Part shown: positions 1 to 8,358 of the stretch, in pieces
Numbering within the stretch: the first letter of the stretch is position 1
Layout of the letters: each line of letters opens with the position of its first letter
DNA from: Aquimonas voraii
Lineage (GTDB): Bacteria; Pseudomonadota; Gammaproteobacteria; Xanthomonadales; Xanthomonadaceae
Assembly: GCF_900101825.1 (NCBI RefSeq)
Contig: NZ_FNAG01000016.1
Location: forward strand, 5,001 to 65,099
Reading direction: 5' to 3'
DNA length: 60,099 nt
Translations under genes and position numbers: made by a program
The notes under the pieces: model-generated
Database searches by the model: none
Told to the model about the DNA's origin: nothing
What the model saw: the letters and a program-made list of their open reading frames with translations, nothing else

Positions 1-173
1 AAGGGGATGCCGGGAAGGTAGCGTTCGTTGCTGCGGTGCTCGCGCAGCTCGGAGATCTGCCGCGGGTCACGCCCCCACAGGGTGACGGCGTGCCCATTGC
101 GTGCCATCTGGGCGGCGAGTGCGGTGCCCCAGGAGCCCGCACCCAGCACGGCGATCTTCAGCGTGTCGCTCAT
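1..173 (-). CDS. gpsA: Glycerol-3-phosphate dehydrogenase [NAD(P)+], N-terminal part (cut by window edge)
   Basis: Only the first 57 codons lie in the window. The translation starts [20 protein letters not shown] and continues with HAVTLWGRD, the N-terminal Rossmann fingerprint ([10 protein letters not shown]) of the enzyme that reduces dihydroxyacetone phosphate to sn-glycerol-3-phosphate for phospholipid synthesis in the cytoplasm. The start lies 22 nt downstream of the secB stop on the same strand, so the two are probably cotranscribed. The secB–gpsA order is conserved in many gammaproteobacteria. The family is certain; the rest of the gene is outside the window. Confidence 0.93.
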   Translation of the reverse strand, partial: MSDTLKIAVLGAGSWGTALAAQMARNGHAVTLWGRDPRQISELREHRSNERYLPGIP

Positions 174-195
174 GCATACCGCCTCATCAGTGGAT

Positions 196-705
196 TCAAG
201 CGTTGCCGGCGGGCTCGCCCGCAAGCTGGCCACCGGCCTGCTCGGCGCGGCGGCGCAGAGTCTCGGCGTACAGCTGGTCGAAGTTGATCGGCTGCAGGAA
301 GTAGGGCGGGAAGCCACCGGCCTGGATCAGGTCGCTGACCAGCTGGCGCGCGTAGGGGAACAGAGTGTTGGGGCAGTAGGTGCCCAACACGGCGTCCAGG
401 TTTCGGGCATCAAAGCCCGAAATCGTGAACACGCCGGCCTGCTGCACTTCCACCAGGTAGGCAGTCTTGTCGCCGGCGCCGCAGGTGAGCGTCAGGGTCA
501 GCACGACCTCGAACACGTCCTGAGCCAGGGCGGTGACCTTCTGGTTCATGTTGAGCTGCAGCTGCGGGGAAATCTCTTCCTGGAAGATCTGCGGCGCGGA
601 CGGCGCCTCGAAGGACGCGTCCTTCACGTAGATCTTCTGCAGCACCAGCTGCGCCTGGGCCTGTTCACCTGCGCCGTTGGCGGCCATCTGGTTCTCTTCG
701 CTCAT
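196..705 (-). CDS. secB: Protein-export chaperone SecB
   Basis: A 169-residue protein close to the usual SecB length. SecB is a tetrameric cytoplasmic chaperone that keeps precursor proteins unfolded and delivers them to SecA. Typical SecB stretches are visible: QIYVKD-type opening ([13 protein letters not shown] near residue 23), [10 protein letters not shown] in the middle, and [10 protein letters not shown] followed by [13 protein letters not shown] near the C-terminus. The ATG chosen (MSEENQM) has GGAG seven bases upstream; a longer open frame upstream is rejected because it is Arg/Pro-rich and lacks family similarity. It sits between the rhodanese gene and gpsA on the same strand. Confidence 0.96.
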   Translation of the reverse strand: MSEENQMAANGAGEQAQAQLVLQKIYVKDASFEAPSAPQIFQEEISPQLQLNMNQKVTALAQDVFEVVLTLTLTCGAGDKTAYLVEVQQAGVFTISGFDARNLDAVLGTYCPNTLFPYARQLVSDLIQAGGFPPYFLQPINFDQLYAETLRRRAEQAGGQLAGEPAGNA

Positions 706-815
706 GGTGTACTCCGAATGATTGGGGTGTGCCGGAAGCCGGCGAGTATCCCACGGGCGCGGAAGCAATCCGTCCCGGCTGGGGGATGAGGGGTTTGGGG
801 CGCGGGCCCCGCGCT

Positions 816-1259
816 TCAAGCTTTGCCGCGGACCAAGGGAAGATCGGCGGCCTGCCAAGCCTGCACGCCGCCCTCCAGCAGGAAGACGTTCTTGAAACCG
901 GCCTTGACCAGGCGCTGGGCGGCGCTCGAGGCGGTGATGCCGCTGCGGCAGACCACCGCCACCGGCAGCTCGCGCACCTTGGCCAAGGTCTTGTTCTCAG
1001 GGTCGAACTGGCTCATGGCCACATGTTTGGAGCCGAGGATGTGGCCCTTCTCGAAGTCGGCGATTGCGCTGACATCCACCACCAGGGCGTTCTCCCGGTT
1101 CATCAGCAGGGTCAGCTGGGCCGGACTGATGGCCTTGTAGCCCCGGCGCAGTCGCGAAATCTCGTTGATGACGATGGCGGCGGTGAGGCCGACAAACGCC
1201 ATCGACAGGATGGGGTGGTTGCCGATGAACTCCGGCAGGCGTTCTAGAAACTGGGACAC
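816..1259 (-). CDS. yibN: Membrane-anchored rhodanese-like protein, YibN type
   Basis: A 147-residue protein: a short amphipathic N-terminus, one membrane segment at about residues 16–34 ([15 protein letters not shown]), then a single rhodanese domain with [30 protein letters not shown] and the active-site loop [10 protein letters not shown], whose Cys is the expected sulfur carrier. The start is a GTG with GGAAG six bases upstream; an open frame upstream of it has no ribosome site. In Escherichia coli yibN precedes grxC, secB and gpsA; here the same order is kept but no glutaredoxin gene lies between. The true sulfur acceptor is unknown. Confidence 0.88.
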   Translation of the reverse strand: MSQFLERLPEFIGNHPILSMAFVGLTAAIVINEISRLRRGYKAISPAQLTLLMNRENALVVDVSAIADFEKGHILGSKHVAMSQFDPENKTLAKVRELPVAVVCRSGITASSAAQRLVKAGFKNVFLLEGGVQAWQAADLPLVRGKA

Positions 1260-1355
1260 GGAAAGCTTCCGAGGGGGCGCCGTGGCGCGAGGGCCGCCGA
1301 TTATCGGGCAGGCACCCGGCGGGCGCAAAAGCGGGGGGCGGCAGTGCCCGCGAAC

Positions 1356-2477
1356 TCAGCCCCAGTCGCCGCGCTGCTGGAGGTAGGCCTGCTCGGACAC
1401 CGCGGCCCAGGACCTGCCGTTGGCGCGGAAGGCCTTCACCGAGGCATGGACCTTGGCGGCGAAGGAATCGCGAGCCGCGGTCTGCTCCAACACCTCGACA
1501 CTGGCCTGACGCAAAGCGTCGAGCACATCGGCCGGCAGCGGCCGGAATTCCACGCCATGCTCGCCCTTCAAAGTCTCCAGCGCAGCCTGGTTGCGCGCGG
1601 TGTACTCCGCCAGCATGGAATCGTTGACCGCGCGGCAGCAGGACTCGACCACGGCCTTGAGATCGTCTGGCAGGCCATCGAAGGCAGCCTTGTTGATCAT
1701 GCATTCCAGGGTCGGGCCCGGCTCCTGCCAGCCCGGGTAGTAGCAGTACTTGGCGACGCGGTGCAGGCCGAAGGCGAGGTCGTTGTAGGGCCCCACCCAC
1801 TCGGTGGCGTCGATGGCACCCGATTGCAGGGCACTGAACAGCTCGCCGCCGGGCAGGTTCACCGGGGTCGCGCCGAGCTTGGACATGACCTCGCCGCCGA
1901 GGCCCGGGATTCGCATCTTGAGGCCAGCCAGATCGGCGACGCTGTTGATCTCGCGCTTGAACCAGCCGGCCATCTGCACACCGGTGTTGCCGGCAGGGAA
2001 CGGCACCAGGCCGAACTGGGCGTACAGCTCGCGCCATAGCTCCAGCCCGCCGCCGTAGTACAACCAGCCATTCATCTCCGTGGCGGTGAGCCCGAAGGGC
2101 ACGGTGCAGAAGAAGGCCGCCGCTGGCGACTTGCCACCCCAGTAGTAGGCGGCGGCGTGGCCCATTTCCGCGGTGCCGCGGCTGACGGCATCGAAGACCT
2201 CGAAGGCCGGCACCAGCTCGCCAGCGCCATAGACGCGGACCTTGATCCGACCGCCGCTGGCGCGGGTGATCAGCGCCGCGAGATCCGCCGCCGCCGTGCC
2301 GAGACCGGGAAATCCGGCCGGCCAGGCCGTCACCATCTTCCAGTTGCGCACGGGCTCGTTCGCGGAGGCCGCCGGCGCAGTCTCGCTCGACGGCTGGCCC
2401 TGGCTGCAGCCGGCCAGGGCCAGGCCAGAACCCGCAGCCGCCAGACCCGCTCCCTTCAACAGATCCCTGCGCTTCAT
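1356..2477 (-). CDS. TRAP transporter substrate-binding protein (DctP family), Tat/lipoprotein signal
   Basis: A 373-residue periplasmic solute-binding protein of the DctP family. The N-terminus has a twin-arginine start (MKRRDLLKGAG) and a lipobox-like LALAGC with Cys24, suggesting Tat export and lipid anchoring. Family features include WKMVTAWP after the signal, a GAGELVPAFEVFDAVSRGTAEMGH segment (residues about 85–107), and IDATEWVGPYND. These are typical of the branch binding 2-oxo acids, lactate or mannitol-type ligands; the ligand cannot be read from sequence. No DctQ or DctM membrane subunit is present in the window, so the receptor must work with permease genes elsewhere or has another role. 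GAGG lies 7 bases upstream of the ATG. Confidence 0.88.
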   Translation of the reverse strand: MKRRDLLKGAGLAAAGSGLALAGCSQGQPSSETAPAASANEPVRNWKMVTAWPAGFPGLGTAAADLAALITRASGGRIKVRVYGAGELVPAFEVFDAVSRGTAEMGHAAAYYWGGKSPAAAFFCTVPFGLTATEMNGWLYYGGGLELWRELYAQFGLVPFPAGNTGVQMAGWFKREINSVADLAGLKMRIPGLGGEVMSKLGATPVNLPGGELFSALQSGAIDATEWVGPYNDLAFGLHRVAKYCYYPGWQEPGPTLECMINKAAFDGLPDDLKAVVESCCRAVNDSMLAEYTARNQAALETLKGEHGVEFRPLPADVLDALRQASVEVLEQTAARDSFAAKVHASVKAFRANGRSWAAVSEQAYLQQRGDWG

Positions 2478-2642
2478 GCGACGACCTCAATGGACGTGTG
2501 TGTTCCCGATAGGCCGGCGCGTGAACGATCGCGCGGGCGGAGCGCGAGCTTAGCCGATGCGCGGGCAACCTGCGTCCAGACGTGGCGCGGCGCCGTGCGT
2601 CCCCGCATCGGCATCGATGCAATGACGCGGGAATCTGCGATC

Positions 2643-5033
2643 TCAGCTTCGGCGGGCCCGCAGCAGCGCTTCGGCCAGCGCGCCCGCCGGCGCCGGCGGC
2701 TGGTTGCGCGCCATCTGCTTCTGCGCGGCCTGGGTCGGACGATCCTCCCGGCGCGGTCCGCGCTGTGCGCTGCGCTCCTCGCCGATCGGATCGTCGAGGC
2801 GCATGGTCAGGGCGATGCGCTTGCGCGGCAGATCGACCTCAAGCACCTTGACCTTGACCACCTGGCCGGCCTTGACCACCTCGCGCGGGTCCTTGACGAA
2901 GCGCTCCGACAGCGCCGACACATGGACCAGACCGTCCTGGTGCACGCCGAGATCGACGAAGGCGCCGAAGGCGGCGACATTGCTGACCACGCCCTCCAGC
3001 ACCATGCCGGGCTTCAGGTCCTTGATGTCCTCGACGCCGTCCTCGAAACGCGCAGTCTTGAACTCGGGACGCGGGTCGCGGCCGGGCTTCTCCAGCTCGC
3101 GCAGGATGTCGCGCACGGTCGGCAGGCCGAAGCGCTCGTCGGTGAACTCGGCCGGATTCAGGCTGCGCAAGAAGGGCGCATCGCCGATCACCTCGCGCAC
3201 CTCGCGACCGCACTTGGCGAGGATGCGCTCGACCACCGGGTAGGCTTCAGGGTGCACGCTGGAGGCGTCCAGCGGGTTTTCGCCGCCGTTGATGCGCAGG
3301 AAGCCCGCGCATTGTTCGAACGCCTTCTCGCCCAGACGCGGCACCTTGAGCAGGGCGCGGCGGCTGGCGAAGGCGCCGTGCTCGTCGCGGAAACGGACAA
3401 CGTTTTCAGCGACGCTGGCCGATAGGCCGGCCACGCGCGTGAGCAGGGCGGGCGAAGCGGTGTTCACATCGACGCCGACGCCGTTCACGCAGTCCTCGAC
3501 GCGGCCATCCAGGGCGCGGGCGAGACGCGTCTGATTCACATCGTGCTGATACTGGCCGACGCCGATCGACTTGGGATCGATCTTGACCAGCTCGGCCAAG
3601 GGGTCCTGCAGACGCCGCGCGATCGAGACCGCACCGCGCAGGCTCACGTCCAACTCGGGCAGCTCCTTTGATGCGATCTCCGACGCCGAGTACACCGACG
3701 CTCCGGCCTCGCTGACGACAATCTTCTGCAGCTTGAGCTCCGGATGCTTTTTGATCAGCTCGGCCGCCAAGCGATCTGTCTCGCGCGAGGCGGTGCCGTT
3801 GCCAATGGCAATCAGCTCCACGCCATGCGCCGCACAGGCGCGCGCCAGTTCAGCGATTGACGCATCCCAACGGTTCGAAGGCGCATGCGGAAAAATCGTG
3901 CCGGTCTGCACCACCTTGCCGGTGCGGTCAACGGTGGCGACCTTGACGCCCGTGCGCAGGCCGGGGTCGAGGCCCATCACCACGCGCGGGCCCGCGGGCG
4001 CGGCCAGCAGCAGGTCCTTGAGGTTGTCGCCAAAGACGCGGATGGCCTCTTCCTCAGCGGCTTCGCGCGCCTTCAGCAGCAGGTCCAGCGACAGGCTGAG
4101 ATGCAGCTTGAAGCGCCAGGCGTGGCGCACGGTTTCGCGCAGCCAGGCATCCGCCGGACGGCCGCGCTCGGCAACGCCTGCGCGCAGGGCAACGCGGCGC
4201 TCGGCTTCGAGGTGACCCGCTGAAGTTGCAGCCGCACGCGGGTCCTCGCTGGCCGCGCTGACCTGTGCCTTGGGCAGCAGGTCCATGCTGATCACGCCCT
4301 CGTTGCGCGCGCGCATCAGCGCCAGCAGGCGGTGCGAGGGGATCTTTGCCACGGCTTCAGCGTGATCGAAGTAGTCGCTGTACTTGGCGCCTTCCTGCTG
4401 CTTGCCTTCGATGACCTTGGCCTCGATCTCGCCGCTGCTCCACAGCCAGTCGCGCAGCTCGCCGACCAGCGCTGCATCTTCGCTGATGCGCTCGATCAGG
4501 ATGGCGCGGGCGCCTTCGAGTGCGGCCTTGATGTCGGCCACGCCCTTGTCGGCATCGACGAAGGCAGCGGCGCGCGCTTCCGGCGCCTCGGACGGGTCGT
4601 CCAACAGGCCCAGCGCCAGGGGTTCCAAGCCCGCTTCCCGCGCGATCTGCGCCTTGGTGCGACGCTTGGGCTTGTAGGGCAGGTAGAGGTCTTCCAGCCG
4701 CGCCTTGGTGTCGGCGGCTTCGATATCGGCGCGCAGGGCATCCGTCAGCTTGCCCTGCTCGTGGATGCTGGCGAGGATCGCGTCGCGGCGGTCTTCAAGC
4801 TCACGCAGATAGATCAGGCGCTCTTCCAGGGTGCGCAGCTGGGTGTCGTCCAAGCCACCGGTGACTTCTTTTCGATAGCGCGCGATGAAGGGCACGGTGG
4901 CGCCGCCATCCAGGAGCTCGACCGCGGCACGCACCTGGGCGGGCTGGGCAGCGATCTCTTCGGCGATCTGGGCGCTGATGCGCTGGGCGATCTGGGCGGG
5001 GTTGCGGCTGATCTCGGAAGCGCTGGAGCTCAT
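2643..5033 (-). CDS. tex: Tex-family RNA-binding transcription accessory protein
   Basis: A 796-residue protein of full Tex length. The order is: N-terminal helical Tex region ([20 protein letters not shown] near residue 43, [21 protein letters not shown] near 117), a YqgF/RNase H-like domain ([16 protein letters not shown] near residue 355), helix-hairpin-helix repeats ([17 protein letters not shown]) and a C-terminal S1 RNA-binding domain ([20 protein letters not shown], residues about 655–725). Tex is a cytoplasmic nucleic-acid-binding protein affecting transcription and stress or toxin gene expression in several bacteria. It is the last gene of no obvious operon; a candidate promoter lies just upstream. 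Confidence 0.96.
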   Translation of the reverse strand: MSSSASEISRNPAQIAQRISAQIAEEIAAQPAQVRAAVELLDGGATVPFIARYRKEVTGGLDDTQLRTLEERLIYLRELEDRRDAILASIHEQGKLTDALRADIEAADTKARLEDLYLPYKPKRRTKAQIAREAGLEPLALGLLDDPSEAPEARAAAFVDADKGVADIKAALEGARAILIERISEDAALVGELRDWLWSSGEIEAKVIEGKQQEGAKYSDYFDHAEAVAKIPSHRLLALMRARNEGVISMDLLPKAQVSAASEDPRAAATSAGHLEAERRVALRAGVAERGRPADAWLRETVRHAWRFKLHLSLSLDLLLKAREAAEEEAIRVFGDNLKDLLLAAPAGPRVVMGLDPGLRTGVKVATVDRTGKVVQTGTIFPHAPSNRWDASIAELARACAAHGVELIAIGNGTASRETDRLAAELIKKHPELKLQKIVVSEAGASVYSASEIASKELPELDVSLRGAVSIARRLQDPLAELVKIDPKSIGVGQYQHDVNQTRLARALDGRVEDCVNGVGVDVNTASPALLTRVAGLSASVAENVVRFRDEHGAFASRRALLKVPRLGEKAFEQCAGFLRINGGENPLDASSVHPEAYPVVERILAKCGREVREVIGDAPFLRSLNPAEFTDERFGLPTVRDILRELEKPGRDPRPEFKTARFEDGVEDIKDLKPGMVLEGVVSNVAAFGAFVDLGVHQDGLVHVSALSERFVKDPREVVKAGQVVKVKVLEVDLPRKRIALTMRLDDPIGEERSAQRGPRREDRPTQAAQKQMARNQPPAPAGALAEALLRARRS

Positions 5034-5066
5034 CGAAGCGACTGACCTGTTTTACGAGGGGGCCGG

Positions 5067-5072
5067 AGTATA
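5067..5072 (-). promoter_or_regulatory. Candidate -10 box for tex
   Basis: Read on the minus strand, TATACT sits 33 bases upstream of the tex ATG in the tex–parA gap. A poor -35 match (CTGGCG) lies 17 bases further upstream. The -10 is close to consensus and the position is sensible, but the weak -35 keeps this tentative. Confidence 0.35.
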
Positions 5073-5109
5073 GGCCGAGTGCCCCCGGTCGCCAGCCCGA
5101 GCCCGGTCG

Positions 5110-5862
5110 CTAGACCTCCCGCAGCAGGCCTTGCTCAACCAGCAGGCGCCCCGTGAGCGCACGCCACTGCTGGGCCGCCTTGGTCGATGTCGGGCGCTTC
5201 CACACCGGGCGACGTTCGGCCAAGGCCTCGGCCACCGCGACGCTGCGGTTGAGCCAGGGCTGCACAACCGGGAAGCGCTCGCTGATCTGCTCGCCAATGC
5301 GGCGGTGCTGGCGGGCCTGCGGGTTGACCAGGTTCAGCACGAACTGCGCCGGTCGCATGGCGGTGTTCAGGTTTTCGGCGATGCTCGCGATCTCGGCCAG
5401 CACGGCGGAGACGCCGTCGACCGAGTAGCTTTCCGGCACCAGTGGCACCACCACCTGCCGCGCGCAGGCCAGCGCGGCAGTCATGCGCAGGCCGATCGCC
5501 GGTGGCGTGTCGATGACCACGAGGTCGTAGGTGCCAGCCAGCTTCTTGAGATGTCCGATGGCCTCGAAGGCCGCCGACAGATTCAGACGATCGGTGCTGT
5601 TCAGGCCCTTGCCAGCGGGCAATAGGTCGATGTTCGGATCGGGCGTACGCATGGGCTGCGGGGCTTCGTCGCCGGTGAACAGCAGGTCGCTGCCGTCGTG
5701 CCCGCGCTTTTCGCTGCGCTCGATCAGGGTCGCGGTGAGGTTGGCCTGACCGTCCAGATCGACCGCCAGCACGCGCAGCTGCTCGGCCGCACGGAACACC
5801 AGATGCGCCGCCAGCGCGGTTTTTCCCACGCCACCCTTGTTGTTGCCGACCGTCAGGATCAT
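5110..5862 (-). CDS. Solitary ParA-like P-loop ATPase
   Basis: A 250-residue ParA/MinD-superfamily ATPase. The deviant Walker A is NNKGGVGKTALAAHL at residues 7–21, with both signature lysines (K9 and K14); DLDGQANLT and VVIDTPPAIGL are the other nucleotide-site motifs. A strong AGGAGG ribosome site four bases before ATG fixes this start, against a longer frame opening at MCTQNRD or further upstream. No parB, replication gene or centromere-like repeat adjoins it, so it is probably a chromosomal orphan, as in many proteobacteria where such ATPases position proteins or organelles rather than plasmids. The cargo is unknown. Confidence 0.85.
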   Translation of the reverse strand: MILTVGNNKGGVGKTALAAHLVFRAAEQLRVLAVDLDGQANLTATLIERSEKRGHDGSDLLFTGDEAPQPMRTPDPNIDLLPAGKGLNSTDRLNLSAAFEAIGHLKKLAGTYDLVVIDTPPAIGLRMTAALACARQVVVPLVPESYSVDGVSAVLAEIASIAENLNTAMRPAQFVLNLVNPQARQHRRIGEQISERFPVVQPWLNRSVAVAEALAERRPVWKRPTSTKAAQQWRALTGRLLVEQGLLREV

Positions 5863-6166
5863 GGCGCCTCCTTGTGTATCCCGATTCTGCGTGCACATTT
5901 CGTTCCGGGCCGCGGCTCCCCTCACGGCGCGATTCAGGGCACGGGAGGCCCGATCAGCCCAAGCGAAGCGCGGCGCACGGCAGGGAGAAGGGAAGCCCAC
6001 GACATTCAGGTCGTCCCGATCGGCGCCACCCGCAAGCGTGGTGCCGGGCGCAAGTCGAGCCTACGCGTGCAAGCGAGGTTCTGCATTGCGGAAGTTGCGG
6101 CCGGATTTCGGAACATCCACAGGCAGCGCCTAGAATCGCGAGTTCCCCTCTCGCGGATGCCCACGC
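5863..6166. other. 304-bp divergent intergenic region (parA-like / SDR)
   Basis: No gene is supported here. The region separates the minus-strand ATPase from the plus-strand dehydrogenase, so both promoters should lie within it. A TAGAAT hexamer at 6131–6136, 31 bases before the dehydrogenase ATG, could be its -10 element, but no convincing -35 box is seen at the right distance. Confidence 0.4.
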
Positions 6167-6970
6167 ATGAGCAAGACCGTCCTGATCACCGGCGCCGGCA
6201 GCGGCCTGGGCCGCGCGCTGGCCCTGCGCTATGCCGCCATGGGCTGCCGCGTCGGCATCGCCGATCTCAACCTCGAACGCGCCGAAGCCGTGCGCGCCGA
6301 GATCGAAGCCGCCGGCGGCCGCGCGCTGGCGTTTCCGGTGGACATCACCAGCGACGAGGCCTGGACCCTGCTGCGCGACCAGGTCAATTCGACCTGGCAC
6401 GGGCTCGACGTGCTGATCAACAACGCCGGCGTCGCCTCGGGCGGCGCCACGCTGGAGGCCAGCATCGAGGACTGGCGCTGGATGCTCGAGGTCAACCTGC
6501 TCGGCGTGGTGCGCGGCTGCAAGACCTTCGCGCCCGACATGCTGGCGCGCGGCTCGGGCCAGATCATCAACATCGCCAGCTTCGCGGGGCTCGCCGGCGC
6601 GCCGGGGCTGTCCTCGTACGGCGTGGCCAAGGGCGGCGTGGTCACCCTGAGTGAAGGCCTGCGCGGCGAGTTCGAGCCGCGCGGCCTGAAGGTATCGGTG
6701 GTCTGTCCGGCCTTCTTCAAGACCAATCTGCTGGAGAACTTCCGCGGCTCCGAGCGCATGCGCAAGACCGCGGCCAAGCTGATGGAGGAGGCGCGCGAAA
6801 GCGCGGACGACATTGCGAAGGCGATCGTCGAGGCCGCCGAACGCGGCGTGTTCCTGATCATCCCCACCGCCACCGAGCGCAAGCGCTGGCGGATCAAGCG
6901 CTGGTTTCCCGAGTTCTACTACAAGCAGGTGCAGAAACTGATGCGCCAGCGCAGCGGAGACAAGGCATGA
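6167..6970 (+). CDS. Short-chain dehydrogenase/reductase (classical SDR)
   Basis: A 267-residue NAD(P)-dependent oxidoreductase of the classical SDR family. Visible are the cofactor motif TGAGSGLG (residues 8–15), NNAG (85–88), the catalytic Ser138 in NIASFAG and the YGVAK pair Tyr151/Lys155. The C-terminal region is basic and aromatic (RKRWRIKRWFPEFYYKQVQK), possibly touching membrane lipid. The stop codon overlaps the ATG of the next gene by four bases, so the two are translationally coupled and probably act on the same, perhaps lipid-like, substrate. The substrate cannot be named. Confidence 0.9.
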   Translation: MSKTVLITGAGSGLGRALALRYAAMGCRVGIADLNLERAEAVRAEIEAAGGRALAFPVDITSDEAWTLLRDQVNSTWHGLDVLINNAGVASGGATLEASIEDWRWMLEVNLLGVVRGCKTFAPDMLARGSGQIINIASFAGLAGAPGLSSYGVAKGGVVTLSEGLRGEFEPRGLKVSVVCPAFFKTNLLENFRGSERMRKTAAKLMEEARESADDIAKAIVEAAERGVFLIIPTATERKRWRIKRWFPEFYYKQVQKLMRQRSGDKA

Positions 6971-8016
6971 GCCTGCGCTGGATGCTCTACGGCGCCAACG
7001 GCTACACCGGGCGCCTGATGGCCGAGGCCGCGGTGGCGCGCGGCCTGCGCCCGCTGCTGGCCGGTCGCAATGCCGAGGCCCTGAAGACGCTGGCCGAGTC
7101 GCTGGATCTCGAATGGAAGGCGATCGAGCTTTCCGACTCGGTTGCATTGAAAGAAGCGCTGCGCGAGGTCGATGCGGTGATGCACTGCGCCGGCCCGTTC
7201 TCGGCGACCTGCACGCCGATGCTCGAGGCCTGTCTGGCCAGCGGCACGCACTACCTCGACATCACCGGCGAGATCGACGTGTTCGCGCATTGCCAATCGA
7301 ACGATGCGCGCGCCAAGCAGGCCGGCGTGCTGGTGCTGCCGGGTGCAGGCTTCGATGTGGTGCCCACCGACTGCCTGGCTGCCCAGCTGAAGCGCGACCT
7401 CCCCGATGCGACCCATCTGGTGCTGGCCTTCGAGGCCGGCGGCGGGCCCAGCCCGGGTACGGCCAAGACCAGCGTCGAAGGCCTGGGCAAGGGCGGCCGC
7501 GTCCGTGAGAACGGCGAGCTGAAGCGCGTGCCGCTGGCCTGGAAGGTGCGCTACTTCGAGCGCGAAGGCGTGCAGCGCTCGGCGATGACCATTCCCTGGG
7601 GCGATGTCTGCACTGCCTGGTTCAGCACCGGCATTCCCAACATCGAGGTCTACATGGCGGTGCCGCCGGCAACCATCCGCCGCGTGCGCCGCCTGCGCCT
7701 GCTCGGGCCCCTGCTGGGCCTGAAGCCGGTGCAGGAGTTCCTGAAGCGCCAGGTCGAGCGCAAGGTGCGCGGGCCTTCGAACGACTCGCGCGAGCGCAGC
7801 GCCACCTGGGTCTGGGGCGAGGCCACCAACGCTCGCGGCCAGCGCGTCGCGCGCCGCCTGCGCACGCCGAACGGCTACACGCTCACCGTCGATGCCGCGC
7901 TGGGCATCATCGAGCGACTGGCGCAGGGCGATGTGCCGAGTGGCTTCCACACGGCCTCGCAGCTGATGGGGGCGAGCTATGTCACCACCTTGCCGGGGGT
8001 GGAGCGGACGGGGTGA
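6967..8016 (+). CDS. Saccharopine dehydrogenase-like NAD(P)-binding reductase
   Basis: A 349-residue protein beginning MSLRWMLYGANGYTGRLMAE, the GxxGxxG-type cofactor motif of the saccharopine-dehydrogenase-like family. That family includes the trans-acting enoyl reductases of lipid synthesis and eukaryotic SCCPDH. Further family stretches are VMHCAGPFS, CLASGTHYLDITGEI and GAGFDVVPTDCLA. It overlaps the upstream SDR gene by ATGA, so the two are very likely one operon. Its true reaction is unknown; annotation as saccharopine dehydrogenase itself would be unsafe, since lysine-pathway neighbours are absent. Confidence 0.85.
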   Translation: MSLRWMLYGANGYTGRLMAEAAVARGLRPLLAGRNAEALKTLAESLDLEWKAIELSDSVALKEALREVDAVMHCAGPFSATCTPMLEACLASGTHYLDITGEIDVFAHCQSNDARAKQAGVLVLPGAGFDVVPTDCLAAQLKRDLPDATHLVLAFEAGGGPSPGTAKTSVEGLGKGGRVRENGELKRVPLAWKVRYFEREGVQRSAMTIPWGDVCTAWFSTGIPNIEVYMAVPPATIRRVRRLRLLGPLLGLKPVQEFLKRQVERKVRGPSNDSRERSATWVWGEATNARGQRVARRLRTPNGYTLTVDAALGIIERLAQGDVPSGFHTASQLMGASYVTTLPGVERTG

Positions 8017-8069
8017 GAGCCGGCGTCCGCGGGTGCCGCAGCGATGAGAGGGGCGATCGCGGGTCTCAC

Positions 8070-8315
8070 GCTGGGCCAGGGCCCACACGATGAAAGGCGA
8101 TGCGTGCACGCGCGAGGCGAGCGCGCGTTTGCATAGGGCGGGCCCTGGTCCACTGTGGCCTCGAATCTCGCTCCGGTCTCACGATTGCCTGTCGTAGGCG
8201 TATCGCTGCAACCGCGTCGAAGCAGTGAGCCGCGTCTCGCCGTGACGGTCCGGCATCACCGCTCAGGTCACCCTGATCGTCGCGAGCCTCAAGACCATGC
8301 TGGGCCAGGGCCCAC
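8070..8315. repeat. Two direct copies of a 17-bp near-palindrome
   Basis: GCTGGGCCAGGGCCCAC occurs identically at 8070–8086 and 8299–8315, with a diverged inverted relative (GCGGGCCCTGGTCCAC) near 8138–8153. Two copies within 250 bp of intergenic DNA suggest a dispersed REP-like repeat, but only a genome-wide count could show this. Confidence 0.5.
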
Positions 8316-8347
8316 CCTGTTCAATCGGTCACGACACCCCACGCCGC

Positions 8348-8353
8348 TACAAT
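8348..8353 (+). promoter_or_regulatory. Candidate -10 box of uvrD, implying a leaderless transcript
   Basis: TACAAT lies only five bases before the uvrD ATG. If this is the -10 element, transcription would begin at or next to the A of the start codon and the mRNA would have no leader. No clear ribosome-binding site precedes the ATG, which agrees. The -35 region is not convincing (TTCAAT with a spacing of 22). Confidence 0.4.
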
Positions 8354-8358
8354 GCGGC

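Larger units (their letters stand above)
8017..8358. other. 342-bp intergenic region with short repeats
   Basis: No protein-coding gene is supported. The region contains a 17-bp sequence GCTGGGCCAGGGCCCAC twice in direct orientation (8070–8086 and 8299–8315) and an imperfect inverted relative near 8138–8153. The 3' end holds the likely uvrD promoter. The repeats are internally near-palindromic (GGGCC.A.GGGCCC). Confidence 0.5.

Noticed and set aside
5110-5862. Plasmid partition locus
   Set aside because: A ParA-like ATPase alone, with no ParB, replication gene or iterons, in chromosomal context.
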